Positions 33,073-42,080 of a DNA stretch of 64,000 nucleotides are shown here, one piece after another. A program made the translations under genes and the position numbers. The number at the start of each line of letters is the position of its first letter. Position 1 is the first letter of the stretch. The stretch spans positions 248,001 through 312,000 of the forward strand of contig CAXXGR010000008.1 of the NCBI GenBank assembly GCA_963678775.2, read 5' to 3'. Source of the DNA: JBFHIJ01 sp963678775. GTDB taxonomy: Bacteria > Bacteroidota > Ignavibacteria > Kapaibacteriales > UBA2268. The notes beneath the pieces are model-generated. The model was not told where the DNA came from and did no database searches. It worked only from the letters and a program-made list of their open reading frames with translations.

Positions 33073-33674
33073 AAGCTTCAATAGTAATCCTAATTCTTAC
33101 TTTAGCACTGCAGGGTTGTGTATTCGATATTGCAGGATTCGTAATTAGAGGAGGAAGAGCTCCATTAGGAAAGCTTGAATATTTAAATAAGTACACAGAT
33201 TCAGTGAAAGCGTTGGCAAAACCTTTAAGAACTGATGGATATTATTATGCTATTGGGTCACGCTATACTTTAGACACAAAACACGATTATATGATATTGG
33301 TCCTATATTATGATGGAACAGTTTTTGTAGAATCATGGTATGATCCTGACGGTGAATATGTAGCAGATTTTTCTGAAAGTAATGTTGAATATTTAATTCA
33401 AAAAAATAGAAATTTTCGAGCGACCTGGGGTGCATACATAATAGAAAAAGACAGTATCAAATTTCAATATTATACACCTAGTGATAATATTTTCTGTGAT
33501 TTTTTGAGAACCTATAAAGGCACTATCATAAATGATTCCACAATACACTTTAAATATTATCATGATACGAAGTGTGGTGGTTCTTATCCAAAGAAAGGAC
33601 AAATTGATTTCGAGTTCAAATTCTTTCCAATGGAAAACAAACCGGACTCAAGTAATACCTTTTTGTTTAAATGA
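33066..33674 (+). CDS. hypothetical lipoprotein
   Basis: 202 residues with lipobox LQGC (Cys18) in a Sec/SPII signal, then a beta-rich soluble domain with many Tyr and Asp residues ('DYMILVLYYDGTVFVESWYDPDGEYV', 'ATWGAYIIEKDSIKFQYYTP', 'GTIINDSTIHFKYY'). The pattern resembles small Bacteroidota lipocalin-like lipoproteins in which a 'GxxxIxxDSIxFxY...GxIINDSTIxF' repeat occurs, but I cannot name a family. It is intact, while the genes on both sides are fragments, and it starts inside the 3' end of the truncated DUF805 gene. Confidence 0.6.
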   Translation: MVKASIVILILTLALQGCVFDIAGFVIRGGRAPLGKLEYLNKYTDSVKALAKPLRTDGYYYAIGSRYTLDTKHDYMILVLYYDGTVFVESWYDPDGEYVADFSESNVEYLIQKNRNFRATWGAYIIEKDSIKFQYYTPSDNIFCDFLRTYKGTIINDSTIHFKYYHDTKCGGSYPKKGQIDFEFKFFPMENKPDSSNTFLFK

Positions 33675-33693
33675 TAAAAAATGAGATAAATCT

Positions 33694-33903
33694 ATGAAAC
33701 ACAAAAAACTAGTCATAATGCTACTATTAGCATTGCTGCAAACTTCGAGTTTGCTTGCGCAGCACACGATAACTTTCGGCTATGACGCTGCCGGAAATAG
33801 GAATCAAGTAAATTCTCCTATTTCATGCTTAGAAATTGATTGCCCCTGCCCGGATAATACCGACGGGTGGTTAGTGTTGGATGCTACACAACAAGAGGCA
33901 TAA
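33694..33903 (+). pseudogene. 5' fragment of a secreted RHS-like gene
   Basis: A signal peptide (to LLAQ) followed by 'HTITFGYDAAGNRNQV', the single YDxxGNR motif that begins many Bacteroidota RHS-type secreted proteins. After about 55 residues the sequence leaves the family and stops at TAA 33901-33903. No RHS core follows. The DNA directly continues, in another frame, into a fragment of an IGG-domain membrane protein, so the gene was cut by recombination. Confidence 0.6.
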
Positions 33904-34079
33904 GTTTCGTATTTTTTCTAGCTATTATTTTTTTAATAGCTATTGACCCCGTTGGCACTTGGGGACCAAAATATAATCAAGATGTTATTTCACAAAATAT
34001 TGGCGGTAAATTAGTTCTTGATATATGTTATACAGCAGATCACCATGATTGGGATTATAACGAATTATATTTTTCCTGA
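33897..34079 (+). pseudogene. fragment of an IGG-domain membrane protein
   Basis: A frame without its own start reads a membrane helix (FVFFLAIIFLIAI) then 'YNQDVISQNIGGKLVLDICYTADHHDWDYNELYFS' and stops. It matches the transition from last helix to IGG domain in the proteins at 42081-43178 ('TISQSIGGELLYNMKI') and 36308-37243 ('IIKQDIGGYLRVEKVS'). About 30 residues of the domain remain out of about 165. It is joined to RHS DNA upstream and DUF805 DNA downstream. Confidence 0.65.
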
Positions 34080-34359
34080 GGCTCTTGCAGATGATGGTCA
34101 TTCTCTAGGAATCAGTATAGGAGTTATCATTTTTATGGTAATTCTATTGCCGGACTTTTCCATAAATCTTTCTCTCACAGTAAGAAGACTTCATGATATT
34201 AACAAAGAAGGTACTTATGTGTTATGGAGTTTTGTTCCGCTTGTAGGTGGAATAATACTATTGATGGCATTGATCGAATCAGGTGATATAGGCAAAAACT
34301 ACTATGGTGAAGATCCAAGAGATATAAGAAGAAAGAAACAAAATATAGAAAATTTTTAA
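34075..34359 (+). pseudogene. 3' fragment of a DUF805 gene
   Basis: Residues from 'EALADDGHSLGISIG' onward are the C-terminal part of DUF805: 'SINLSLTVRRLHDINKEGTYVLWSFVPLVGGIILLMALIESGDIGKNYYGEDPRDIRRKKQ'. The N-terminal helix and the GRASRKEFW motif are missing. An ATG at 34018 opens the frame but would translate the preceding IGG fragment out of frame. The end (YGEDPRDI) resembles residues 127-134 of the intact DUF805-IGG protein at 42081-43178. A terminator follows. Confidence 0.65.
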
Positions 34360-34367
34360 AAGTGGCT

Positions 34368-34399
34368 AAGGATATCCGAATAAATAGATATCTTTTTTT
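34368..34399 (+). terminator. intrinsic terminator
   Basis: AAGGATATC (34368-34376) pairs with GATATCTTT (34387-34395) across a 10-base loop and runs into a seven-T tract. It closes the fragmented DUF805 region. Confidence 0.65.
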
Positions 34400-34646
34400 C
34401 TCATGAACTAATTTTTCATATCTGTGTACTTATTTTATGTCAGGGAAATAATACTTATCCATTCGACATATTTTCTTTTTCAAAGGGGCTTTTAAGTAAT
34501 CTTTATTCCTTATGCTGGTACTCAGGATTTAGGAGGTGTATGCTTGTATCCGAACTTCACATGAGGCAGGTATTTTTTTGATTTGAATAACAATGCAGTA
34601 GGTGGTTGTAAATACTATTGTTGTCAATTATTTTCAGAGGAAGATT

Positions 34647-35993
34647 ATGCAAAGATTTGATTTTAAAAACAACGTCATGTTCAAAGTTGTAGTTATTGCA
34701 GCCCTTATTATTATCCTTCAGTTCCCTAATGCTTTGGTAAGATCTCTTATTCATGAAAGGGAAGAGATTCATCAGAATGCTGTTATGGAAGTCAGCAAAA
34801 AATGGGGGACCGGGCAGACTATCACCGGGCCTTATATTTCTATTCCTTATGACAGAGTTATCACTAATAGGGGTGCTTATACTGACACTACTGCAAGCAT
34901 CGAGATTAAAAAAGAGTTCTTATACATTCTGCCGGAAAAGCTTAAAATCAATGGAAAACTTAAGCCAGAAGAGCGCTACCGTGGGCTTCATGACGTTGTA
35001 GTATACGAATCGGATATTAAGCTGGAAGGAGCATTTAAACCATTGGAACTGTCTGCTATGGACTTAGATATAAGACGCGTTCATTTCAACAAAGCGCAAC
35101 TTAATGTCGGGATTTCTGATTTGAAAGGGATAGAAAAGCAGATAAAGCTAAAGTGGAATGACACACAGGAGTTCTTTAATTCCGGCTTAACTACTAACGA
35201 CATTGTCCGCTCCGGCATAAGCGTACCTATTGATGTTTCTGACACCTATAGCAATGGCTATAATTTTTCACTTAGTCTGGATCTAAAAGGCAGTCAGGAC
35301 GTATTTTTTGCACCTCTGGGTAAGACTACAGATGTATACCTCCAATCATCATGGAAGCACCCAAGCTTTGCCGGAGAGTATCTGCCTGACTCAAGGACTA
35401 TCAATGAAAATGGCTTTAAAGCCCACTGGAACATACTCCACCTAAATAGAAATTATCCGCAAATGTGGACTAATGATAAATATAAAGTTGGTAAAAGTCT
35501 ATTCGGTGCTAATCTGTTGCTCGCCGTTGACAGATACAAAAAATCCGACAGGGTTGCCAAATACTCAATCTTATTTATAAGCTTAACTTTTATGGTATTT
35601 TTCTTTGTAGAGATTTTAAATAAATCGTACATACACCCTATTCAGTATTTACTTGTAGGTACGGCGCTAATAATATTTTATACTTTGCTGCTATCATTCA
35701 GTGAGCACATGCTATTTAATGTAGCTTACCTGCTTGCATCACTGCTCACTTTACTTCTGATTTGCGGATATACCTTGGCGATACTCAAATCTAAGCAAGT
35801 CAGTCTTCTGATGCTTGGCATATTGACAATACTTTACGGTTTCATCTTTACTATTATCTCTATGCAGGAATATTCACTAATAATCGGCAGTATAGGCTTA
35901 TTTATGATACTTGCCATTGTGATGTATTTCTCTCGCAAAATAGACTGGTATGAAATAAAGCTAGGTGGAAAATTGAAACAGGATATAGAATAA
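34647..35993 (+). CDS. creD: CreD-family inner membrane protein
   Basis: 448 residues from ATG 34647, preceded by GAGGAA; an earlier in-frame ATG at 34602 would add 15 atypical residues. Matches CreD: N-terminal helix (about 12-30), a large periplasmic domain ('GPYISIPYDR', 'LPEKLKINGKLKPEERYRGLHDVVVYESDIKLEG', 'DRYKKSDRVAKYSILFISLTFMVFFFVE') and five or six C-terminal helices ('HPIQYLLVGTALIIFYTLLLSFSEH'). CreD is linked to envelope integrity and colicin tolerance in enterobacteria. Here it stands alone without creBC, between two terminators. The role in this group is uncertain. Confidence 0.88.
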   Translation: MQRFDFKNNVMFKVVVIAALIIILQFPNALVRSLIHEREEIHQNAVMEVSKKWGTGQTITGPYISIPYDRVITNRGAYTDTTASIEIKKEFLYILPEKLKINGKLKPEERYRGLHDVVVYESDIKLEGAFKPLELSAMDLDIRRVHFNKAQLNVGISDLKGIEKQIKLKWNDTQEFFNSGLTTNDIVRSGISVPIDVSDTYSNGYNFSLSLDLKGSQDVFFAPLGKTTDVYLQSSWKHPSFAGEYLPDSRTINENGFKAHWNILHLNRNYPQMWTNDKYKVGKSLFGANLLLAVDRYKKSDRVAKYSILFISLTFMVFFFVEILNKSYIHPIQYLLVGTALIIFYTLLLSFSEHMLFNVAYLLASLLTLLLICGYTLAILKSKQVSLLMLGILTILYGFIFTIISMQEYSLIIGSIGLFMILAIVMYFSRKIDWYEIKLGGKLKQDIE

Positions 35994-36024
35994 ATATTTA
36001 AGTTATGTTGAGTTGAGATATTTG

Positions 36025-36054
36025 CCCCGTGCAGCCGCACGGGGTGTGTTTTTT
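36025..36054 (+). terminator. creD terminator
   Basis: CCCCGTGC-AGCC-GCACGGGG, a perfect 8-bp GC-rich stem with a four-base loop, followed by TGTGTTTTTT. It starts about 30 bases after the creD stop. Confidence 0.88.
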
Positions 36055-36113
36055 AATCGAATATTAAAAATTATTTTAATAGATTTATACAATCTTTTAT
36101 ATTAGGAAAATAT

Positions 36114-36311
36114 ATGAGTCTTTCAATAAATCTTGAAATGAAAATGCACAACGATTCTAATTTAGAACAAAACCAAACACCTACAAACAATGCATCAAAG
36201 AAAGTTGATTTAGTTACACTTTTAGATGATATAGACCAAGGTGAAATATATAAAGAGTTCGAAACCGGTAATGATGTTGGTAATGAGATTTTAGAAACGG
36301 AAAAAATATGA
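36114..36311 (+). CDS. small acidic hypothetical protein
   Basis: 65 residues, with no signal or membrane segment, rich in Asp, Glu and Asn ('LVTLLDDIDQGEIYKEFETGNDVGNEILETE'). Its stop codon overlaps the start of the next gene (ATGA at 36308-36311), the signature of a translationally coupled pair, which is the main reason to accept it. Unknown family; perhaps a cytoplasmic partner of the following membrane protein. Confidence 0.5.
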   Translation: MSLSINLEMKMHNDSNLEQNQTPTNNASKKVDLVTLLDDIDQGEIYKEFETGNDVGNEILETEKI

Positions 36312-37243
36312 AGGAAATTTTCAATTTAATTTATATCATAGCTATACACATTGTATGTTTGCCAATATTATATGTTTTTATATATTTTACTTTTACGAAT
36401 ACTCTTAGATTATTCTTGATTTCGGATATTAGATTGAAACCAATCTTATCTAAACCTTTTGGTATTGTCGGCATTTGTTTAGTTGAGTATTTTCTGATAT
36501 TAGCGGATATACCAGATGAAATTACGAACCTATTTATGTTTCTAAATGTAATTTTAGCTACTAATATTTTATTCTACAAAATTATTCTAAGTGCAAGAAA
36601 AAAAAATGGAAGACCTTTTTTAATTGCACATTTAGGAACTGCAGTTGTTCTATTGCAGACATTGATTGCATTTACCGTTTCAGCATATTTAGATAAAACC
36701 AGTCCAAATGAATACTACGACGGTAAACCTACGATTGATATCATAAAGCAGGATATTGGAGGATATTTAAGAGTTGAAAAAGTATCAGATATCTATGATT
36801 CTTGGAATATCAAGACTAAATACATGTATATTACTCTTTCCAACGATACTTTGAAACTTGGTGAAGGATACTTCTATCAAATTTGGCAACCACCTATTAA
36901 TCAGATTTATAAATACAAAAACTGGTATTTATTGCCTTCATCAGAGCGAAAGGAATCAAAATTGATAATGTGGAATTTGGAAACTGAAGCAATAAAAAAT
37001 TGGATTCTATCAGAAGATGATATTATTGACACTGAAATATGGCAAGATAACGAACCAGACAGTTATGAGAATAATACAGACAAATCTTGTAATTTTATAT
37101 CAAAAATTAAAGACAACATCGTTTTTATTAGATACGAATATAAATCTTTAGACTCTGAAATTGAAGAAGATTCCCGTATACTAAAATATAAAATCGATCA
37201 GCAGACTGGTGATTTAACTTTGATTGATGTCATTGAGGAGTAA
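36308..37243 (+). CDS. membrane protein with C-terminal IGG domain
   Basis: 311 residues. Four membrane helices lie within residues 5-128, then a soluble C-terminal domain 145-311 that begins 'IDIIKQDIGGYL' and ends 'SRILKYKIDQQTGDLTLIDVIEE'. This domain clearly corresponds to residues 199-365 of the DUF805-containing protein at 42081-43178 ('TISQSIGGELL' ... 'FRYVVYQIDEESGELSYYD'). The domain is not one I can name. Given the helix count, it should lie on the outer face or in the cytoplasm next to the membrane. Downstream, a TTG-start gene follows within three bases, so three genes (36114, 36308, 37246) form one operon. Confidence 0.6.
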   Translation: MKEIFNLIYIIAIHIVCLPILYVFIYFTFTNTLRLFLISDIRLKPILSKPFGIVGICLVEYFLILADIPDEITNLFMFLNVILATNILFYKIILSARKKNGRPFLIAHLGTAVVLLQTLIAFTVSAYLDKTSPNEYYDGKPTIDIIKQDIGGYLRVEKVSDIYDSWNIKTKYMYITLSNDTLKLGEGYFYQIWQPPINQIYKYKNWYLLPSSERKESKLIMWNLETEAIKNWILSEDDIIDTEIWQDNEPDSYENNTDKSCNFISKIKDNIVFIRYEYKSLDSEIEEDSRILKYKIDQQTGDLTLIDVIEE

Positions 37244-37245
37244 AA

Positions 37246-37767
37246 TTGGATTTATTTTGGGAAATAATATACTGGTCAGGCTTGCATCTTGCATTTGCCT
37301 ATCCCCTATTCCTTTTTTTTAAGATAAGCATTACTATACTTAATGCAATTGAAGCAGAAGGTTCAAACAAAAGGAGACAGAGAATTTATTTGATTCTGTG
37401 TTGCTTAGCTGTGCTTACAATCGAAGCTCTGGTCTTCACTAAAGCCCTTCCACATTGGCTGATGATGCTACAGATATTTATAAATCTGATGATTCCCAGT
37501 TTCCTGATTTACAGCAAGATGCACGACAAACAAAGAGAGCAAAAATTGAAAGAAAATGGGAATGTGTTTATCATAACTTTGATTTATATTCCACTAATTG
37601 CTCTCAGCATGGGTGTGGCATTTGCTGTTACTATATTTATGATGGACTTAACTAATAAAATGGATACTAGAAACTGTGAATTTCAAATCATTCTGCCATC
37701 TTACCCGCCATTTACAAGGGAGGGTCGGTTTTCCATAGGAAAAGCGGGGTGGGTTTTAACGCTCTAA
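37246..37767 (+). CDS. membrane protein with repeat-derived C-terminus
   Basis: 173 residues from TTG 37246, which has GAGGAG five bases upstream. Four hydrophobic helices occupy about residues 8-30, 46-64, 68-86 and 107-131, a layout like the N-terminal half of the preceding protein, so this may be its paralogue. Where the IGG domain would be expected, the frame instead runs through an intergenic hairpin repeat (37703-37754), giving the tail 'YPPFTREGRFSIGKAGWVL'. The gene was therefore probably truncated by repeat insertion. A real product is possible but altered. Confidence 0.45.
   Translation: MDLFWEIIYWSGLHLAFAYPLFLFFKISITILNAIEAEGSNKRRQRIYLILCCLAVLTIEALVFTKALPHWLMMLQIFINLMIPSFLIYSKMHDKQREQKLKENGNVFIITLIYIPLIALSMGVAFAVTIFMMDLTNKMDTRNCEFQIILPSYPPFTREGRFSIGKAGWVLTL
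37703..37754. repeat. hairpin repeat inside the 3' end of a gene
   Basis: ACCCGCC at the left and GGGGTGGGT at the right enclose TTTTCC-ATA-GGAAAA (37729-37743). It is of the same general class (C-rich arm, hairpin, GGGGTGG end) as the double-hairpin repeats at 972 and 26401, but read through by the gene at 37246. Confidence 0.5.
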
Positions 37768-37872
37768 ACTATCCCTCCAAAAAACCACGTACACACTCTC
37801 TTATTTTATGCATGCCTGTTAAATTTTGCGTATATTATAAAATATCATTAATTATATAATTACACAAAAAAC

Positions 37873-40437
37873 ATGGCAAAAGATAAATATATCAATGATC
37901 AAGCTGCAACTACCGATGACTTCGGTACGCACGCCAATATAGCCACCACCCTACTAGACACAATCGCAGATGAAGATAATAAGCCAATGACTATAGGTCT
38001 GGAAGGCTCCTGGGGCTCAGGTAAGTCCACTGTTGTGAATTTGATGTTTGAGGGAATAAAGAACGGTTTTATCGAATCTAAAACGGCTGAAGAAAACTCT
38101 GATTCTCAAAAAAATGAAACTTGGAAAAACATCGAATACTTTTATATAGATGTTTGGCAGCACGAGCACTCTTGTATTAAGAGGGCAATTTTGCATGAGA
38201 TGATAAAGACTTTGAAAAAAAAAGAAATTTACAAAGGTCTTGATCCAATAGAAAAAGAACTGCACGGAACAACTACTAAGACATTCGTCACACCCTTTAG
38301 TATAATTCTTGCTTTTGCTGTAGTTGTAATTCCACTTATCGCAGCAATTTTGAATAATGCAGATTTAAATAATCTAACCTGGGAATTTACTGGATCGTTC
38401 GAAATAAATCTGATTGTTAGTATTGTATTACTTGTTGCTTCTATTGGTGTTTTATTTAAATGCACTCCTAAACTCCTAAACATAACTGATAGATTTAAAA
38501 ATAAAGATAACAAAAAAGAATTCCTTCTAGTTGAACAAACAACTACGACCTTTGAAAATTCTTCAATCGAGTTCAGTAGACACTTTAATGATATATTAGA
38601 AGTAGTAAATGGACAAAACAGTAAAAAGAAAACCCTAATAGTCTTCGACAATCTCGACCGCATAGATGAAAAGAAAGCCAAAGAAATGTGGGCAGAGCTT
38701 CAAGTATTTATGCAGTATAGAAACCCGGGGGCAACTGAAGAAGAAAAAGAAGAACGCCCGTGGATTATTATTCCTTATGATTTAGATGGAATAAGGAAGA
38801 TTTGGGGAGAGGAAGATGAGAAAAAGGCTTACTCTAAAGAAGAACTAAATAAGAGACTTGAACTTCTTATCAATGATCGTGAAAGTAATCCAATTAAATC
38901 TTTTTTAGATAAAACTTTTTCTTTTAGAGTTCATGTGCCAAAGCAAATTACTAGTTACTGGAATTTTTACTTAGACAAATTTTCATGCAATTCCCCAGCG
39001 TCTATTCCTAGCATCGAATATCATATCACCTTAAAAGAAGCAGAAGATAATGAAGACTATTTTAGTGACGATAAAATTTTCAAAACAATTAAAAAAGTAA
39101 TAGAATTTAAAGATCTTCAAAGCATAAGTAAACCAATAAAACCGCGGGAAATAAATGATATTTTAAATACAGTAATTTTCTATAGAAATTTGATCTGTAA
39201 AATTAAAAACCACTCAATTTCTATTGAATCATTATGCTTCTTTGCTTATCACTATTCTAGAAACGGACATTTGACACAAGAAGACAAACTTAATGTTGCC
39301 TATATCTCTGATCAGCAAATTTTAAAAAATAATTTTCCAGTATATAAAGAAATAGACTATAATTTAAATTTAGATGCGATAGACTATCAACTTGACTTAA
39401 CGAGTACAATAGAAATTACAATGGTTGACTTAATCCCAAACTATAAAAACAGTGGTAATAGATCTATCTGCTTAGATAAACTCTCTGATCTTGAAAATCA
39501 ATTTAGCAATCTATTTTGGAAGAGAATACATTCTTTTCTAACTTATGGGAATGATTTCAATACATATATCTGTTATTCTAATATACTAATGTTTTTCCAC
39601 TCTAAATACAATGCATTTCATAATGATATTTATCAGTGTTTATGTCTGCTAAATGATTTATTTATAAAGCAAAATATATCAACAATAGCTTTCAATAAAT
39701 CTGGGAAAAACTACCTAAAATTAATTCATCAATATAATATTGCAGATAACAACACAGATTTCCTCAATAAAGTCTTGAACGCATACAAAAAATGGATCCT
39801 CGAAACATGGCACAACAAAAGCAATAGTCTTGTCGATTTTAATATTTATTTAGAAATTTTTTCTATTGCAAAAATGCTTGATAAAGATTTTGTTATTAAT
39901 ATTAATTATAAAAACTATAATATGCTAATAGGAGCAATAATTGTACAAAAGATTATACTTCGTAACTTTTTTAACCTCGAAGAAAACAACTTTTACCCAC
40001 AAAATGAGAAAACTATTGATCAAATTGGAAAAGTACGACTAACTGATTTAGTATTAGTGATTTTATTTACTAATGAATATAATAAGGAGTTTTTACAAAA
40101 GATATCTGAAGAAATATTAAAGATATTAAAATATGCAGTAAAAAATGCTGAATACGAATCATTTGCTCATTTGTTAATAAGCATTTGGGAGTCTTTTAAA
40201 ATCTTCTCACAGGCAAAAATACCAAATGATACACCTTTGACAAATTTATTTCGAAAAGTATTATTGCATCAAATTACTTGGAAATATATTGATTTTTGTA
40301 ATAATATTTTAGAGATGGAGGAGTTTAAAATTATACCTGACATACTGGATGCTGACTCAAGTAATATCTCTGAATCCATAAAAAAAAGTGATCTAAATAG
40401 AGCTATTTTAAATCGCATAAAAATAGGGAAACAATAG
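37873..40437 (+). CDS. KAP-family P-loop NTPase
   Basis: 854 residues. KAP P-loop domain: Walker A GSWGSGKST (45-53), 'YIDVWQHEHS' (91-100), two membrane helices inserted between Walker A and B (about 141-161 and 178-196), and Walker B TLIVFDNLDRID (254-265). This insertion of helices between the motifs is diagnostic of the KAP family. The C-terminal 500 residues are a helical, Asn/Lys/Tyr-rich region without a known domain. Bacterial KAP NTPases are membrane-associated and recur in mobile and defence gene neighbourhoods, but no partner gene is beside this one. Monocistronic. The role is uncertain. Confidence 0.85.
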   Translation: MAKDKYINDQAATTDDFGTHANIATTLLDTIADEDNKPMTIGLEGSWGSGKSTVVNLMFEGIKNGFIESKTAEENSDSQKNETWKNIEYFYIDVWQHEHSCIKRAILHEMIKTLKKKEIYKGLDPIEKELHGTTTKTFVTPFSIILAFAVVVIPLIAAILNNADLNNLTWEFTGSFEINLIVSIVLLVASIGVLFKCTPKLLNITDRFKNKDNKKEFLLVEQTTTTFENSSIEFSRHFNDILEVVNGQNSKKKTLIVFDNLDRIDEKKAKEMWAELQVFMQYRNPGATEEEKEERPWIIIPYDLDGIRKIWGEEDEKKAYSKEELNKRLELLINDRESNPIKSFLDKTFSFRVHVPKQITSYWNFYLDKFSCNSPASIPSIEYHITLKEAEDNEDYFSDDKIFKTIKKVIEFKDLQSISKPIKPREINDILNTVIFYRNLICKIKNHSISIESLCFFAYHYSRNGHLTQEDKLNVAYISDQQILKNNFPVYKEIDYNLNLDAIDYQLDLTSTIEITMVDLIPNYKNSGNRSICLDKLSDLENQFSNLFWKRIHSFLTYGNDFNTYICYSNILMFFHSKYNAFHNDIYQCLCLLNDLFIKQNISTIAFNKSGKNYLKLIHQYNIADNNTDFLNKVLNAYKKWILETWHNKSNSLVDFNIYLEIFSIAKMLDKDFVININYKNYNMLIGAIIVQKIILRNFFNLEENNFYPQNEKTIDQIGKVRLTDLVLVILFTNEYNKEFLQKISEEILKILKYAVKNAEYESFAHLLISIWESFKIFSQAKIPNDTPLTNLFRKVLLHQITWKYIDFCNNILEMEEFKIIPDILDADSSNISESIKKSDLNRAILNRIKIGKQ

Positions 40438-40451
40438 AAAATCTTTAATTA

Positions 40452-40496
40452 AAAAATCCCCCACTCTCAAAATACTGAAAGTGGGGGTTTCATTTT
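40452..40496. terminator. bidirectional terminator between the KAP gene and glyA
   Basis: CCCCCACT (40458-40465) pairs with AGTGGGGG (40480-40487), with A-rich sequence on the left and T-rich sequence on the right, so it works for both convergent genes. Confidence 0.85.
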
Positions 40497-40520
40497 TCAA
40501 AAATCTAAGTGGGATTATTC

Positions 40521-41816
40521 TTATGATTTTTGATGCAATGGGAATTTTGCTGTAAATTCTTTTACTTCGTTTCTTACTGCTTCGTAAACTTCTTCGTTAC
40601 CTACGTTAGTAAGTACTTTGTCGATCATGCCGGCAATTGCTTTCATGTCGTCTTCTTTGCATCCGCGAGAAGTCATTGCAGCAGTACCTAATCTGATACC
40701 TGAAGTTACTAATGGAGAGCGTTTTTCGCCCGGTACAGTGTTTTTGTTACAAGTGATGCCAGCTTCATCCAAAGCGTTTTCAGCTTGTTTGCCATTGATG
40801 TCTTTATTAGTAAGGTCAATAAGCATCAAGTGGTTATCAGTACCGTCAGAAACTAATTTATAGCCGTTAGCCATCATTTCAGTAGCTAAAGTTTGAGTGT
40901 TTGCAATTACCTGATCGATATATCTTTCGAATGAATCAGTCAAGCATTCGCCAAAAGCAACTGCTTTAGCAGCAATAACGTGCATTAATGGACCGCCCTG
41001 TACGCCAGGCATAACAGTAGAATCCAATAGTTCACTCATCATTTTAGTTCTGCCTGATTTAGGCGCAACAACACCAAATGGATTTTCGAAATCTTTACCC
41101 ATCATAATAAGACCACCGCGAGGGCCACGCAAAGTTTTGTGAGTAGTAGAAGCTACTACGTGGCAATGAGGAACCGGGTTGTTCAATTTGCCTTTTGCAA
41201 TAAGACCTGCAGGGTGAGCGATATCTGCAAACAAGAAAGCACCGATAGAATCAGCGATTTCACGGAAGCGTTTGAAGTCGATATCTCTTGGGTAAGCAGA
41301 AGCACCAACAGTGATAAGTTTTGGTTTGTGCTCTTTAGCTAATTTTTCAACATTATCATAATCGATTCTGCCTGTTTCAGGGTCAAGAGTATAAGGAATA
41401 AAGTTATACAATTTACCTGAGAAGTTCACAGGAGAGCCGTGAGTCAAGTGACCGCCGTGAGAAAGGTCTAAGCCCATCACAGTGTCACCAGGTTTGATAA
41501 AAGTCATGTAAACAGCCATGTTCGCTTGAGAGCCACTGTGCGGCTGCACGTTAGCATACTCAGCACCAAAAAGTTTTTTCAGTCTGTCGCGCGCGATATC
41601 TTCCGCAACGTCCACCCATTCGCAGCCGCCATAGTAGCGTTTGCCGGGGTAACCTTCAGCGTATTTGTTAGTAAGGACTGAACCTTGCACTTCCATTACT
41701 TCAGGAGAAGTAAAGTTTTCACTGGCGATAAGCTCGATTTTTTCATGCTGTCTGTTATATTCTTTAGTGATAGCATCAAAAACTTCAGGATCTGCTTTTT
41801 TGATCAAATCGTACAT
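40521..41816 (-). CDS. glyA: serine hydroxymethyltransferase
   Basis: 431 residues, normal length. PLP-dependent aminotransferase fold type I: 'IELIASENFTSPEVMEVQGSVLTNKYAEGYPGKRYYGGCEWVD' near the N-terminus, 'HLTHGSPVNFSGKLYNFIPY', 'FADIAHPAGLIAKG' and the PLP-lysine motif 'VASTTHKTLRGPRGG' (Lys about 227). It converts serine plus tetrahydrofolate to glycine plus 5,10-methylene-tetrahydrofolate in the cytoplasm. Codon use is more regular and GC-richer than its neighbours, as expected for a highly expressed housekeeping gene. Monocistronic, ended by a bidirectional terminator. Confidence 0.98.
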   Translation of the reverse strand: MYDLIKKADPEVFDAITKEYNRQHEKIELIASENFTSPEVMEVQGSVLTNKYAEGYPGKRYYGGCEWVDVAEDIARDRLKKLFGAEYANVQPHSGSQANMAVYMTFIKPGDTVMGLDLSHGGHLTHGSPVNFSGKLYNFIPYTLDPETGRIDYDNVEKLAKEHKPKLITVGASAYPRDIDFKRFREIADSIGAFLFADIAHPAGLIAKGKLNNPVPHCHVVASTTHKTLRGPRGGLIMMGKDFENPFGVVAPKSGRTKMMSELLDSTVMPGVQGGPLMHVIAAKAVAFGECLTDSFERYIDQVIANTQTLATEMMANGYKLVSDGTDNHLMLIDLTNKDINGKQAENALDEAGITCNKNTVPGEKRSPLVTSGIRLGTAAMTSRGCKEDDMKAIAGMIDKVLTNVGNEEVYEAVRNEVKEFTAKFPLHQKS

Positions 41817-42027
41817 TTTTGATTTCCTCGATTTTTATTTAAAATTGGGTATAATTCAATAGGAAAATGTGCTAGTGTAAAATTATCCAAAATAAAGGAT
41901 ATTATCAAATGATTTTGGTTTCAGTAATCAGGAATAAAAGTATTACGAATGGTGAATATGTAAAAGTAACAATATATAAGCACATTTTATGATATTAAAT
42001 CAGCTAGCACCTGCACAAAATGGAAGA

Positions 42028-42052
42028 GGCAACTCTAAATTTTAGAATTGCC
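42028..42052 (-). terminator. probable terminator of the DUF805-IGG gene
   Basis: GGCAACTCTAAA (42028-42039) and TTTAGAATTGCC (42041-42052) form a 12-bp stem with one G-U pair and a one-base gap, about 30 bases after the gene's stop. On the minus strand the following sequence TCTTCCATTTTG is only moderately T-rich. Confidence 0.45.
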
Positions 42053-42080
42053 CCAATCACTAAAAATATAATCAAATAAT

